From assembly GCF_035083965.1 (NCBI RefSeq), contig NC_089732.1, positions 9,997,424 to 10,061,423 of the forward strand: a stretch of DNA of 64,000 bases, read 5' to 3'. The notes beneath the pieces are model-generated. The model was not told where the DNA came from. It worked only from the letters and a program-made list of their open reading frames with translations, and made no database searches. Each line of letters opens with the position of its first letter. The first letter of the stretch is position 1. This DNA is from Branchiostoma lanceolatum. Lineage: Eukaryota > Chordata > Leptocardii > Amphioxiformes > Branchiostomatidae. This document shows positions 1 through 13,300 of the stretch, one piece after another. The position numbers were made by a program, and so were the translations under genes.

Positions 1-93
1 TAGCTGGAGTTGGCACACGGACTGGATTTTCGTTTAACGACTAAATCTCATGGGACAAGCTCATGCGAATGTGTCTCTCAGGTATGTACTAAC

Positions 94-3000
94 CGCGTTC
101 AAGCACCGCGTGCTGCAGAAGCCTGCCGATGTGAACTCCTGCACATGCGGTGGGATGACTTGGAATTTGCTCACCAGCCCGCCCACCTCCAACGTCCCCA
201 GGTCGTTATCTCTCAACTCGGGCGTGTACGTGAGTCTGATGCCTGAACTGTCCCGGATGCCTGTGTACGTGTACACAAAGGTCATATATGTAAAAGCCCA
301 TTCTCATCCCACACTATACACTCTTGAGTCTTGTATTAGATAGATCAGCCTTATGGAAAAGTAGTTTATATGTACCAACTAACCATTGATCTGCAACCTT
401 CTGGTGAGAAACAAGTTTGTTTGGAAAGTTTTGGAATCTCTGACCTGAAGCCAAGAGCGGGTTGTCGTAGTGCATCTCCATCATCACATAACCGCTGTCA
501 TCGTCTTCACTGATGGGGTAACCAACATGCTCTGGGAAAACGATAGGCTGGGGAAAAAAAGATAAGGAATTGTTAAACAGGTATTAAAACTACTGGCACG
601 AGTGTACAGGAAAAGGTAACACGGTAGTTGGTTTCACATACTACAAATGCAAAATTTCAGATACATTTGTATTTACGATCGCATTTATGTAATACAATGT
701 GCTTGTAAACACCCTGTCTGCGGAAGACATGTAGGCTGGTTGAAGGGTTGGCGGAAAGACCTGTCCGGTCCGGACAGCGAAAAAGCTGTCCGATCCGATT
801 AGACAGGTTGCGTCCCCTGGCAGAAAGCGATAGAATTGCAAGCAGTATGACGTGTATCAGTGTTGCCGTATATCCCAATATAAAGCGCATTGATTGGATA
901 AATGGGGGTCTGCATGCAAATCTCATTGTTTACGCCGCATTTAGAAAGATTAGCGACAGTCTTTTCAACCTCCTTGGCGACACATCGCCCAGCGGAGAGG
1001 GGCCATACAAGCCCCGGACAGCGGGAGTTTGTGCTACACAGACTAGGGAGACATGTGGTCATCATCACAATACTTGATATTTAATAGCGGCGACTTTTAT
1101 CTATCACAACGAACTAAAATTCAAGCATGTTCCTACCCCTGACCCGATGGCCCAGGCCAACATGATGCTTCCTTGATAACATTCCATCCAGTCGCCGGGC
1201 ATGTTGGGAGTGTAGCACTGATGTCCCGGGTGTCCCTCCGGCATGATGGTGATGTTCGGGTTCTTCTTACAGGTGTAGACCAATAAATGGTGAACCGTAC
1301 CCTCGTTCCCAGGCTGAACGATTGGTTCAGCCTAAAGCCAGAAAGAGAGAGAGACTAAATGCATGACGTTAAAACATATATTAACACTAATCTCCAAGCA
1401 GATCCACGCCGGGCGCGAAAATGCTAGTATGCTAGCCAGAGAAGGTCCAGTCAGCCAGAGAGGGTCCAATAGCCCGAGATTATATCAACACAACTATGCC
1501 CCCCCCCCCAGAAGTTACTTAAGCAACTGGATAAAGGTTTGAAAAAGTCAGACGTTTCAGACAGCATCCGCTGTCTTTCGTTAGTGACTAAAGGATCGAA
1601 CTGGACAACCAGGATTAATACCAAAACTCGAAATGATAATGACGTGAAGACAATTAAGGATGGTTCAATAGAAGACTATGTAACGACAAACATAACTGTT
1701 GCTTAATGGGATTGTTCTTGACAGCATTTTCTTTGGAATGGGCCGGATGAAGCAAATCGTTCTATAGAATATCCACTCACACCGCTGTGTCTTTGTTAAC
1801 ATGTTAGTAAAACATCACGCGCACGCGCGCACGCACCTTTATCACGTGGTGTTTACTGGCCAGTTCAGGCATCTTAAACAATTGACACCAGTACGTTGTG
1901 TCTTGATTACCAGGAACTGCGACCTGGGAAGAAATAAGTGAAAGTTTTATTGCAAGTTCTTACCCGTAGGTAATGTTACACGGAAATAACATATACTGAT
2001 AATGATGAACAGCTTATAGTACAATGTACGTGACTACTCTAGTCCAACTTCTGCCACTGTAGTCTTCAATGGCTCTTCAATTAAGATTGTATATCAGATT
2101 TAACAAACAATGAAAGTAATTCTATATATCAAAACGAACCTTAAAAGAACCAAATTGGACAGAAGATTCGAATGTTAATAACTATGTTTAGTTGAAAACA
2201 TTATATCGAAAGATCACTGCTACTGTGGGTTAGATACAGCTAGCTCTCAGTTGAGTAGCAACTTGACTAGTATACGCAAAAATCTGGCTAGCTTTCTGTT
2301 AAGTTTAAATATTCATTGGCATAGGCATAAATTTCAGACACAATAAAGATGCGGTTGTATTTCAAAGATTGGCCGTAAGGCCATGTTGTTTGATTGTATG
2401 GATGGCTTCGTCTGGGAACCCCAAAACTGATGCGAGCGTGACAATATAACAAAAGAAGTTTGGCAAAAAAAGTTCCAGAGTATGGTACAGCGTATAACGA
2501 ATAATAGAATCTTCATTTTCATATCTTCACATCTTCTTCTTTGACTTTGGAATTGATTTTTGCATTCTACGACATTGAGTATCTTTTTCCAATATTTTTT
2601 TTTAAATTTACGGCATAATATTTAAGCATTTGTAGCTGCTTTGTGCGGTTTACAGTAAGGTTGAAAACTTTTTGTTTGCTGGAAACGGATACAAATCGAT
2701 GGCGCGCGCGGATGTCACAAATATAACCAAATCGACATGGTCTAAGATGAGTAGAAATAAACCTTACATTGTTCATCAGCAAATCATGTGTGTAGGTTGT
2801 TCCTATTGAAATGGTCTGCTCCGGGACGATCCTTTGTAGAAGACGTGTCGCTCTGGTTCCCCTGTTGGATCCATGGTAGGACGGGCCGCTTACCCCAGAC
2901 GCCTCGTCCGGGTCCTGGTCGTGCCACGCCCATATCACCCGCATGGTGTCCTCCTGGAGACCACAAACATTCGTCAACATGTGTCAATATATCTTATCTA

Positions 3001-5352
3001 GTCATTTCACAACTATTGACGCATACCACCTGTCCTCAGCAACCATTTTTGCTCAGTCCCTTGAGTGGCTGCTCCCAACAAGTCGCTCCTAGAAGGCAGG
3101 CTCGCGCGAATCTAGCACGGTCGGTGGTAACTGCGTGTCGCTGCCGAAGGAATTAGCCTGGGTGCCATCCTATTTCTACCGGGGGTCCTAAACATTCAAG
3201 ATTCAAGAGTAGCGAATGTAGGAGCCCCGGTAGAAATAGGATGGCACCCAGGCTAGAAGGAATTAGCTGCCCTGGCCCGGTAGAATATAACGCCCCTTTC
3301 TAATTGTGATATGACAAACTAAGATTTGAAAAAGATGGAAAACTGTACAAGAGAAAAAGGGGCTTTTTCCATTATTTTTCATTTTTTGTGTACTTTTCAA
3401 CGTTACCAAGACATATCAAACAAACCCAAACAATAGAAGCTCACGGTAACCGTGCCGACAGAAATCCTCATTTAAAATGGCTGCTAGCTGCTGTCAATCA
3501 ATTTTGGTTGTTGAGCAGAGGGTGAATATCCCTTTGAGACTGCAAAAAAAGTGGGTTAGACAGTTGGTTGCTTGGGAGATGGTCTTAACTATGTAAAAAT
3601 GGCCGGGACTGTTTCAATGTGTCCTCTGACGGCAGATGATTGCCTGCGCCAGGTGGTTACTCGGCCAGGTTTGGCTGTAGTTGGTAATTTGCGGAGCTGT
3701 TTCTTCGACTGTGATGTCATACTTACACTGATGACGCGACTGTGATGTCATACTTACACTGATGACGCGATCCTTCTCGTCACATGTCGTCAGTTTCCTG
3801 TTGAACCTCAGCACGGTATGGGTCCCGTTCTCGTACCCAGACACCAGCTCCCAGTCCTGACTCTCGTCCACAGGGGGCTGTGCCTTCGCGTCAGCGTAGT
3901 GGTCCTGGAATACAGCATGTTACAAATCATACAATGAATGGTGTTTTGATATTCCTGTCTTTCTGCTGATTACTAGAAAATCACTAGAATGGTACCCAAA
4001 CTATGATAAATGATGCGCCGATGCACCACCCCCCCCCCCCCAAACCCCCACGAAAAAGAACACAACAGGACAATAAAGCAAACGGCCAGGTCAGGCTTAG
4101 CACGGTTACTAGAATCCAGGGATTTTGTTGTTTTCGAATTGTAAACTACATTTTTATGTTTCAATCTGTGCTCTCTGACAGTTTATTGACCGTTGCCGTG
4201 AGCATTTTCGATACATGGTATGAATAACTCACTGACACAATAGGTTTATGTAACGTACAGTTAACGCAAATAAACCTACAGGATGTTGACCTTTATGTTT
4301 GGTAGGCGAGCTCGAATGCCTGCTTTTACATAGGCCTAACAGTCATATTCGTCCAGGTCATACTCTTCAAATCCCTGTCACCAGTTTTAAATCCAGCTCC
4401 TTTGGTTGATATACTTCATTCATGTGTAGGCACCACAACTTCCTTGTCAGTAGTTGACAAGTAGTTTTCTATACGACTTGGGCCTCCCTTCCACTAAACG
4501 TTGATCGTTGAGCATCCGTACGGTGACCAAAATCGGACTTGTGTGACCCTTGATTTCATCATTCGAATATGATGCAAGATGTATGTTTAAATCTAAGTAT
4601 GACCTAAAAGACGGAAAACGTCAGAATATTCGTTATACATTTTTTTTTATATATCCATGAAGTTCGTTGAATGATCTATGAAACCTTAGATAACTCCGCG
4701 GCCGCAGCATGGTCACAGTCTTTAGCTAGTAGAAAGGAGGTTGCAATTTGACAAAGCACACATAATACATGATACTACATCATTCTTTCGGGGGTTGATA
4801 GTTTAAAAAGTGAACGGCCGCGTTTTTTGTCTTTGCCTAGACGGTGCTGTTGCAATCGACCCTCGAAGAAACTGTCAACAGACCTACGTTACTAGTGCGG
4901 TATGAATCTCTAAGCAGATCTATTGGTGCCAAAACGCCATTTTAAAACTCATTTTGCCAGTTGGATACGGTCTTTGTCACTGATAGATCTGCTTGAAGAT
5001 CTGCGAGGTATCATAGTACTGGCGAAATGCCTAGATATTTGTTAACATGGACAAATAGACAAATGCAACGACGTGTTACCGTGAGGTGCGCTTTCCCGTC
5101 TTTTACCCAGCCGATGGCGATGTCGGATCCCGGCATGCCTCCGTTAGGAGACAGACCCATGCCGAACCATCCTGTCGTCTGCACATGGGCTTCGAACTCG
5201 ATCTTTTCGTCATCAAACTTCCAGAACAGGTGGAACTTTTCTTCCTCGTCTAGAGACTCGTGGTGTGTAAAATCGTCGGCTCGCACAGCCTGCCCCCCAT
5301 AATGAAGGGCTATGATCAAAACTAGAACACAGCTCCCAGCGATTCTAGCCAT
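94..5352 (-). CDS. MOXD1: DBH-like monooxygenase (MOXD1 family), copy A, cut by window edge
   Basis: Minus-strand gene. Exons in transcript order: 5352-5080, 3904-3758, 2953-2768, 1923-1837, 1331-1137, 547-445, 260-94; exons 8-12 lie left of base 1. Phases join cleanly and every intron is GT-AG. Exon 1 encodes a signal peptide ending near AVRA and the start of a DOMON domain. Exon 5 carries the VHHLLVYTC motif (two CuH-site histidines) and exon 6 the MEMHYDNP motif (third CuH histidine). Exon 7 ends with the donor gttagt. The family hydroxylates small amines or peptides with copper and ascorbate in the secretory pathway; the substrate of MOXD1 itself is not established. Exon 1 is one codon shorter than in copies B and C (91 against 92). 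No stop or frameshift seen in exons 1-7. Family call is firm; exact orthology is inference. Confidence 0.88.
3154..3255. mobile_element. Foldback MITE with TAGCCT ends, copy A intron 2
   Basis: Near-perfect inverted repeat: TAGCCTGGGTGCCATCCTAT is answered by its reverse complement ending at 3255. It is flanked by the 8-bp direct repeat GAAGGAAT (3146-3153 and 3256-3263). Copy C has the empty site at about 26820, with a single GAAGGAAT, so this is an insertion. An 8-bp target duplication suggests a hAT-type source. Confidence 0.85.
3758..3789 (-). repeat. Exon 2 splice donor that has been tandemly duplicated (copy A)
   Basis: A 31-bp tandem duplication covers the end of exon 2 and its gtaagt donor. 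The exon end at 3758 is repeated inside the intron with a second intact donor after 3727. The same arrangement is at 15095/15064 in copy B and 27246/27215 in copy C, so it predates the array. Use of the distal donor would add 31 nt and shift the frame into exon 3, so the proximal donor is taken as the functional one. Confidence 0.75.
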
Positions 5353-6092
5353 ACTGTCTGCTGCAACTTGACAACGCGTAATGCGATTTTATGGACAGGT
5401 GTCTCTGGAATATTTGAAGTATGACGAAAGCGTTTCCAAGACAACAGACTATCATTGATTAACCTCCCAGTACGCAAACAGGTTGGGAAATGAGTCATCA
5501 AATAGAGACTTTGTGCTGCTTTTTAGGTGTAAGCTCTGTACTATGTGAACTTTAACAACCAGAAACACATATGTAGGTTGACACTGGACAGTTATGGACG
5601 AAATGCGTTAGCAGGTTATTGTTTTATATAGCTAGCTGTACAATAGAATGGAAAATGAAGCATTTGCACTTTGAACCTCTATGATGGTGACTTTAGCAGA
5701 AATGTCACCACATCCAGTCTTGTAGTGGTCGCACCGCTAAATGAGATTAACTTGTGTGATTTTATTCTGTAAATTTATGATCCCATCTTCTGTAGCAAGC
5801 TAAATACTCAATGACATACAAACCCTGTCTGTCAACATTCTTCATTTATTGAGAATATAATTGTTTCTATATTGAGGATCCCCACACATCAGAATTTTCC
5901 ATGTTTATACATATTCTATATGTATACTCTTTCCATAGATACAGTAATACTTGGGAGACTCAGAGATATAGATTCACTGTTGCTAAAAGCGATGGAATGT
6001 GGGCTAATCATACATTTCTCCAACTCAACAATAAATTCAACAGTAAATGAAGTGTCCAATAGATACAGGGTGCAGAATGTAACTCAAAAGTA

Positions 6093-6595
6093 GGACCCTA
6101 TCTTGTGGGTGGAGGGGGGATGGGGTTGGGGGGTGCCGGAGGGGGAGGGCCCCCTGGTGGTGCCCCTGGTGGTGGGGCTCCTGGAGGGGGTCCAGTTGGG
6201 GGCAGGCCTGTGGGAGATGGCCCTACAGGAGGGGGGGGGGGCACCAGGTGGCAGACTAGGCGGCCTTCCTTGGGCAGGCCGGCCTTCCTTGGGCAGACTA
6301 GGCGGCCTTCCTAGGGCAGGCCGGGCATGTTGGGGGGTCCTCCCGGCGGCCCCATGGGTTGGCTTGTGGGTGGCGGTCCAGGCTGGGACGTGGGGGAACC
6401 CCCTGGTTGCCCGGGAGGCATTCCCATGAAGCCTCGGGGTGGGCCATGGTGGAACCCCGGGGGCATGTTCGGTGGTTCCCTGTGTGGTCCCCCCTCCCCC
6501 GGTGGTCCCCTATGGTGGAACATGCCAGGGTGGCCAGGGTGCATCCCAAACGGAGGGGGTGGTGGGCCACTGGGTCCCCCTGGTGGGGCCATGTG
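6093..6595 (-). pseudogene. SF3A2: SF3A2 last-exon fragment (pseudogene)
   Basis: On the minus strand this reads MAPPGGPSGPPPPPFGMHPG and on through a Pro/Gly/Met-rich tail, matching the true SF3A2 last exon at about 30612-31087. The 5' part of the exon is missing; homology stops at the MAPPGG codons next to 6595. After NMPGLP there is an in-frame TAG, followed by a locally reiterated block (ggcggccttcc, three times at 6260-6320) that replaces the Leu/Pro/Gly segment of the intact gene. It has no splice acceptor or zinc finger and cannot make SF3A2. It sits upstream of monooxygenase copy A, just as the real SF3A2 sits upstream of copy C, so it was carried along by the tandem duplication. Confidence 0.85.
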
Positions 6596-7255
6596 ATCAA
6601 CCCTTTGTAGAATTATCTACACAACTGAAGGTAACTGTTGTATATGAATGCTGAATGTAAGAATACGTTTTCACAAAGTTGAAATCATCTCCTATCAAAG
6701 AGGCTGTGCAAAAAAGCAGAAAAACAGTATATGTATACCTGTTACTGTTATACATCAAGTATGATTTCAACAGCATTTTTGTTCCTTCAATTTTGGTGAA
6801 AACATGGGGAAGGAAATTGTACAAAAGTCAACCAAATACGTTATTCCTTCGTGCAGACTTGATTATCTAAAAAAAACAAAGAAACTGTTAGTTAATCCCC
6901 CAGCAATCATGAACGTGTAGATATCAAGTGATCGCTTTGCTGGCACATAAGCTACATTATTATACGACTTCCCACTCTCAGACATACGATTTGCATTAAA
7001 TCATGATAAACATTGATATCTATGCCTTTAGAATCGATATTGTTGGAATATTTACCTCAAAAGAGACTTTGGAAGTTTTCTAAATCAAAGATCTAATGCC
7101 TCCATAAAACATAACAGTAGTTTTTGTGAATTGTTTAAAAAATGTATAAGTAAATCATACCGTTTCACACATTACGTACTCATTTATAAAAGATTAGTAA
7201 TGGCCAATCACCAACACCTGTCTTACATGTAAATGTCCTTTTTGAAAATCAAGGC

Positions 7256-7257
<2 letters not shown>

Positions 7258-7328
<71 letters not shown>

Positions 7329-7353
7329 ACACACACACACACAACACACACAC
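7258..7353. repeat. (AC)n microsatellite downstream of copy B
   Basis: About 95 bp of nearly pure AC dinucleotide, just past the stop codon of copy B. The counterpart lies at 18167-18247 next to copy C. Short plus-strand ORFs across it are artefacts. Confidence 0.95.
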
Positions 7354-7395
7354 GCACACTTGCTTTCCATTCGACGGCCACAGCCAAATGGTGTT

Positions 7396-10300
7396 TTAGT
7401 TCATTCCTGTGATTACAAGCGCCAGAAGGTAAGCGGTCAAAGTATAAACTGCAGCGTGCTGTGGCTGTAGGGCCGTAGAACCACCAACAGGGTCGGGGGT
7501 CGGTGTTGCACTCCGGCTGCAGATGTCTTCTGTAGGCCGCTTGGTCCCACGTGGAAAGCGGTCGGCATAACCTACCAGCGGACCCTAGTCATTTGCCGAT
7601 TCCAGAAGAGAAGAGAAAGCCGTTAGAACATTCTCATATCACAAGGAAGTAGGAGTCAAGTCAAGTCAAGTCAAAGTTTATAGCACGAGTTTGGGTTCGA
7701 AGTGCATACAGGCAAATGCAAACATGTAACGCTGAACATAAAACGAAGAGCTGCCCTTACAAAGGCAACAGTTCCATTCAATGTGCAATTATCATCTACA
7801 GTTTTAAGTGTCAATACGACATTGTCAATGAACATTATCTAATAACCCATATCATTTCAATATACTTAGTCTTATCTAGGAAAGGGAAGCTGCAGAAGCA
7901 GTGGGATAGGTTCAGTACTTTGTTGTATCTTTAACGTTTGTTCTTGACCATATAAAAGACACCACAAGGCACACATCCTATTTTGTTTATCGCGACTGAA
8001 CTAGCTGTCCTGGTTTTCTGGAGTGTATCACTTACCATGTACATTTGTGATTATCTGTACTTGTATGACATTTTCTTGAATACAGTATTTTTAAAAAACG
8101 GTGTTGGTCTTACAGTATCGACATTAGACTGATGGGTGGCCTGGCAGATCGAGTAGAAGGTTGAATTCAGGAGGTATTCGGAGAAGATCTGTCCATTCTC
8201 GCTCGTCCACGGCACGGCCTCCATAGCCTCCTCGTAGGTCATGTTGACCATGTGCGCAGGCGCCGTAATGATGATGCCCGGCTCGCCATTATCGGTCCTG
8301 TAAACACCAAGTGGAGAAAAACAAATCAGGTGTCTGACGAATACAAGAAACATGCATAATGGCTAGCCTCCATAACAGGTGCTCTGGGCCTTTCTTTCGC
8401 TTATGATATACTTTTTGAATTGACTTTTTGCACTGGGTCATCTGTGAAGCCAGCCCGTAACCATTGACCCAGAGAGCCTGCTATGGAGGCTACGTAATGG
8501 CTTCAATTTGTTGAAAAAATTGAACGTTTTGTACCGTCGGTTTTATAGCTGTGGAATGGGATCCCAAAATCGACAGGTGTTATAAAGAAACTTCCGATAG
8601 CTGATTAAACCTCTATCATAGCTAAACTGCAATGATTAGATGTTCTGTTCCCGTTGTCGGTTAACAGGTGCCATCAAATGACGCTTCTTGTAAGGCCACA
8701 GCATGTGACTCTTTTGGATGACATCAGCGAGCTCAATCTTTAGTTTGAATGTTTTTTTATTTTCAAAGGGTACACGGTCAATAAGTAGTCACACTTGCGC
8801 TGGCGTTTTGCATAGAAAGAATGGCACTGTCGTATAAAACATTCACACCCTATGGCATGTTGAGACTACAACAAAGCTAATTAATAATACACACAATGTA
8901 AAATCCTGAACTCCAGCGAAGCCGACAGTGTGGTACACGTTTGGCAAACTGTCACACCTACTCAGGTTGAACTTCGGGTAGTACATGAAAAACGTCTCAC
9001 ACATCTCTTCTGGGGTACCGAGACCGCCCTGAACAAAAGAAATAAACCAATCATTAAAGTTGTCCCCAAACTAGCCTCCGTTGCAGTCCTTCCCACAGCG
9101 ATCTTTAAAAACTTTTTGGTGGGGGGGGGGGGGGGCGCCGCGTATCTGCTTGAGCCCCCGTATCTGCTTGGGATCCCGAAACTGCCACAGCGGTCACAGG
9201 GTCACAGCGGTTTCGGGATCCCAAGCAGATACGGGGGCTCAAGCAGATACGCGGCCAAGCGAGAGACCTTCAGAAGATCGGTAGTTACAGTGCCTTGGGT
9301 TTTCACCGCCAGACACACGTACGGCTCCGAATCTGACTTCCTTTAAGAGACTCTTGAACAAAACGAACGGACACGGACAATGAACCAGCTTTCGCCCTAC
9401 TAACGTTTATGTTACATGTTGTAGAAATCTACATATTGTTGTACCATAAATATGTAATGATATATGTTCATAGAGTTATTAGGACTCAAATGACTGTGTA
9501 TCTCTGTTATATTGTATCTGACCCATACCTCTTACCTCATGACCTCAATGAAATCGGCCTGCGTGCCGATTTGATCTTATCATGAATAAACAAAGGCTCA
9601 AACAAACAAACGTGTCCAGGCAGTGTAAAACCCTACCACTACGTGTGAATGAATAACACAATTCTTTGTACACAACAAAGTGTTTAATTCACAGTGACGT
9701 TGACCGTCTCTCGCATTCATCAGGGCAATCCTGACTGGTCCAATTTGCACTGCAGCTATAGGTGTCGCTGCTTACAGATGCGGTCCCAAACGTAAAGTAT
9801 CCACATATATACTGTACATACATAGGGTAACAATAATAAACGTACAGTGAAACAATTATCATCTACTTTTTCTTAACCATTTGTGAAACGTCAGACACCC
9901 TTGCATGGAAATATATATCAGCAGTGTATCTTGTTTATCTTCTTTAATTTTCTTTTTTAAGACATCATTCTGAACTTTTGTCAAGGCAAGGAAACAACAG
10001 AGAAGATGTGAAAACTGAAGGTTCTACTTACATACGTAACGAAGTCTTTGTGAGACGAATCGTAGATGCATTCTGTAATCAGAATGTCTCCCTGAAGAAA
10101 AGACACCGGAGTGGAGTTTATGTTACATTGGCGACCATCACTTGTTGCTAACTACATCCGATTGAGGAAAAGGACACTTCTTAAGATTGCATGGAAAGCT
10201 TGACTTTGCTAAAAAATACCTCACTAATTATGCAAATCAAGTCCTTATTTGCGTGACTAGCATACCATTAAGTTGGTTAAAGTTACTTATATGATCCTAT

Positions 10301-13300
10301 ATGTCAAACATTTTTTTTAACTAAATGAGTTGAGGAACAGCAGCAAGGTGTGTAAGATTACAAGATTTATGTGTTATGACGTTACAGGACTTGTCTCACT
10401 CATGTGTTTGATAACGTTATTTGGTAATGACTATATGATAATAACGTTAATTAATGACCCGCTTTCCTTCGGTCTATTTGGTGTCATAAAGTATGTTCGA
10501 TTCCTGTAACCACTTCATAAACAACCTCGTACGCTTCGCGGACTAGGTTACTCATTCGGTGGTTATCGGGGACTAGTACTGACCATGCCTTATGGCACCG
10601 TATACACCTAAGGACAGGTCATAAACCCTATATTATAACGGTACAATCAATTGCTTACCGTACATAATTCACGAAAATCTAGCTATCACTGCCAATGTGT
10701 AAATGTCAAGGAAATGTTACCAACTCAGAGTGACTCACGGGGTAGATGGTGAGCTCCTCCTTCAGCTTCCTCTCGTACTGCAGGTTGAAGTCGTAGTTGT
10801 CGTCCCGGACGATGTCGATCTCCACGCCGTCACGGATCAGCCGGGCGTTCAGCTTCACTCCCAGCAGGTGGGAATGCAGGTTTGCACTGATGATGTGGAT
10901 GGGCTGTCCGTGCTCCTCGAGGAACTAGAGAAAAATAACAAAAACGCCCCTGCAGTTTTAGAATGTAATGCTAGGTGGCCCAAACTTATGTGACCTCTTC
11001 CTGAACACAAGAGCTACCTAACATCCAAAAAGCATGTCCAGAACGCGAGATATCAAAACAGGAAGTTCCGCTGCAGTACCTAGGAAACCACTAGAGGGCC
11101 CAAAATCTAACTATTTCCAGTTTTTGTCACACCCTAAAACCACACCAAATATGAAATCATTCCATCCAACCATTTTCTAGTTATCTTGTTCACCAACAGA
11201 CAGACAAACGCTACTGAAAGTATAGCCACCATATGCATGACATTTCATGGAGGTAATGATCTTGTTTCAGGCATCTCAAACTTTCTCTAAAAATAAAAGA
11301 TTTTAAGAATAGAACTGCAAATCGTACTAGCTGGAGTTGGCACACGGACTGGATTTTCATTTAACGACTAAATCTCATGGGACAAGCTCATGCGAAAGTG
11401 TCTCTCAGGTATGTACCAAGGTATGTACTAACCGCGTTCAAGCACCGCGTGCTGCAGAATCCTGCCGATGTGAACTCCTGGACATGTGGTGGGATGACTT
11501 GGAATTTGCTCACCAGCCCGCCCACCTCCAACGTTCCCAGGTCGTTATCTCTCAACTCGGGCGTGTACGTGAGTCTGATGCCTGAACTGTCCCGGATACC
11601 TGTGTACGTGTACACAAAGGCCATATATGTAAAAGCCCATTCTCATCCCACACTATACACTCTTGTATTAAATAAATCAGCCTTATGGAACTGTAGTTTC
11701 TATGTACCAGCTCAACATTGATCTGCAACCTTCTGGTGAGAAACAAGCATGTTTGGAAAGCTTTGGAATCTCTGACCTGAAGCCAAGAGCGGGTTGTCGT
11801 AGTGCATCTCCATCAGCACATAACCACTGTCATCCTCATCACTGATGGGGTAACCGACATGCTCTGGGAAAACGATAGGCTGGGGGAAAAAAAGATAAGG
11901 ATTTGTTAAACAGGTATTAAAACTACTGGCACGAGTGTACATGAAAAGGTAACACGGTAGTTGGTTTCACATACTACAAATGCAAAATTCCAGATACATT
12001 TGTATTTACGATCGCATTTATGTAATACAATGTGCTTGTAAACACCCTGTCTGCGGAAGACATGTAGCCTGGTTGAAGGGTTGGCGGAAAAAGCTGTCCG
12101 GTCCGGACAGCGAAAAAGCTGTCCGATCCGATTAGACAGGTTGCGTCCCCTGGCAGAAAGCGATAGAATTGCAAGCAGTATGACGTGTATCAGTGTTGCC
12201 GTATATCCCAATATAAAGCGCATTGATTGGATAAATGGGGGTCTGCATGCAAATCTCATTGTTTACGCCGCATTTAGAAAGATTAGCGACAGTCTTTTCA
12301 ACCTCCTTGGCGACACATCGCCCAGCGGAGAGGGGCCATACAAGCCCCGGACAACGGGAGTTTGCGCTACACAGACTAGGGAGACATGTGGTCATCATCA
12401 CAATACTTGATATTTAATAGCGACGACTTTTATCTATCACAACGAACTAAAATTCAAACTTGTTCCTACCCCTGACCCGATGGCCCAGGCCAACATGATG
12501 CTTCCTTGATAACATTCCATCCAGTCGCCGGGCATGTTGGGAGTGTAGCACTGATGTCCCGGATGTCCCTCCGGCATGATGGTGATGTTCGGGTTCTTCT
12601 TACAGGTGTAGACCAATAAATGGTGAACCGTACCCTCGTTCCCAGGCTGAACGATTGGTTCAGCCTAAAGCCAGAAAGAGAGAGAGACTAAATGCATGAC
12701 GTTAAAACATATATCAACACTAATCTCCAAGCAGATCCACGCCGGGCGCGAAAATCGTAGTATGCTAGCCAGAGAAGGTCCAGTCAGCCAGAGAGGGTCC
12801 AATAGCCCGAGATTATATCAACACAACTATGCCCCCCCCCCCCCAGAAGTTACTCAAGCAACTGGATAAAGGTTTGAAAAAGTCAGACGTTTCAGACAGC
12901 ATCCGCTGTCTTTCGTTAGTGACTAAAGGATCGAACTGGACAACCAGGATTAATACCAAAACTCGAAATGATAATGACGTGAAGACAATTAAGGATGGTT
13001 CAATAGAAGACTAAGTAACGACAAACATAACTGTTGCTTAATGGGATTGTTCTTGACAGCATTTTCTTTGGAATGGGCCGGATGAAGCAAATCGTTCTAT
13101 AGAATATCCACTCACACCGCTGTGTCTTTGTTAACATGTTAGTAAAACATCACGCGCACGCGCGCACGCACCTTTATCACGTGGTGTTTACTGGCCAGTT
13201 CAGGCATCTTAAACAATTGACACCAGTACGTCGTGTCTTGATTACCAGGAACTGCGACCTGGGAAGAAATAAGTGAAAGTTTTATTGCAAGTTCTTACCC

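Larger units (their letters stand above)
5353..7395. other. Spacer between copies A and B
   Basis: Runs from the start codon of copy A to the stop codon of copy B. It holds the copy A promoter side (5353 to about 6090, no clear core motif recognised), the SF3A2 exon fragment (6093-6595), and about 800 bp shared with the region downstream of copy C, taken to be 3' UTR and downstream sequence of copy B, including a long (AC)n run. No other gene seen. Confidence 0.6.

Noticed and set aside
748-1077. 109-residue ORF repeated at 12081-12410
   Set aside because: Lies in intron 5 of the monooxygenase copies; conservation reflects the recent duplication, and copy C breaks it.
6102-6600. Gly/Trp-rich ORFs on the plus strand
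   Set aside because: Antisense shadows of the SF3A2 exon fragment; composition follows the Pro/Gly codons of the other strand.
7258-7353. CRISPR-like regular repeat
   Set aside because: Plain dinucleotide microsatellite without spacers; eukaryotic context.
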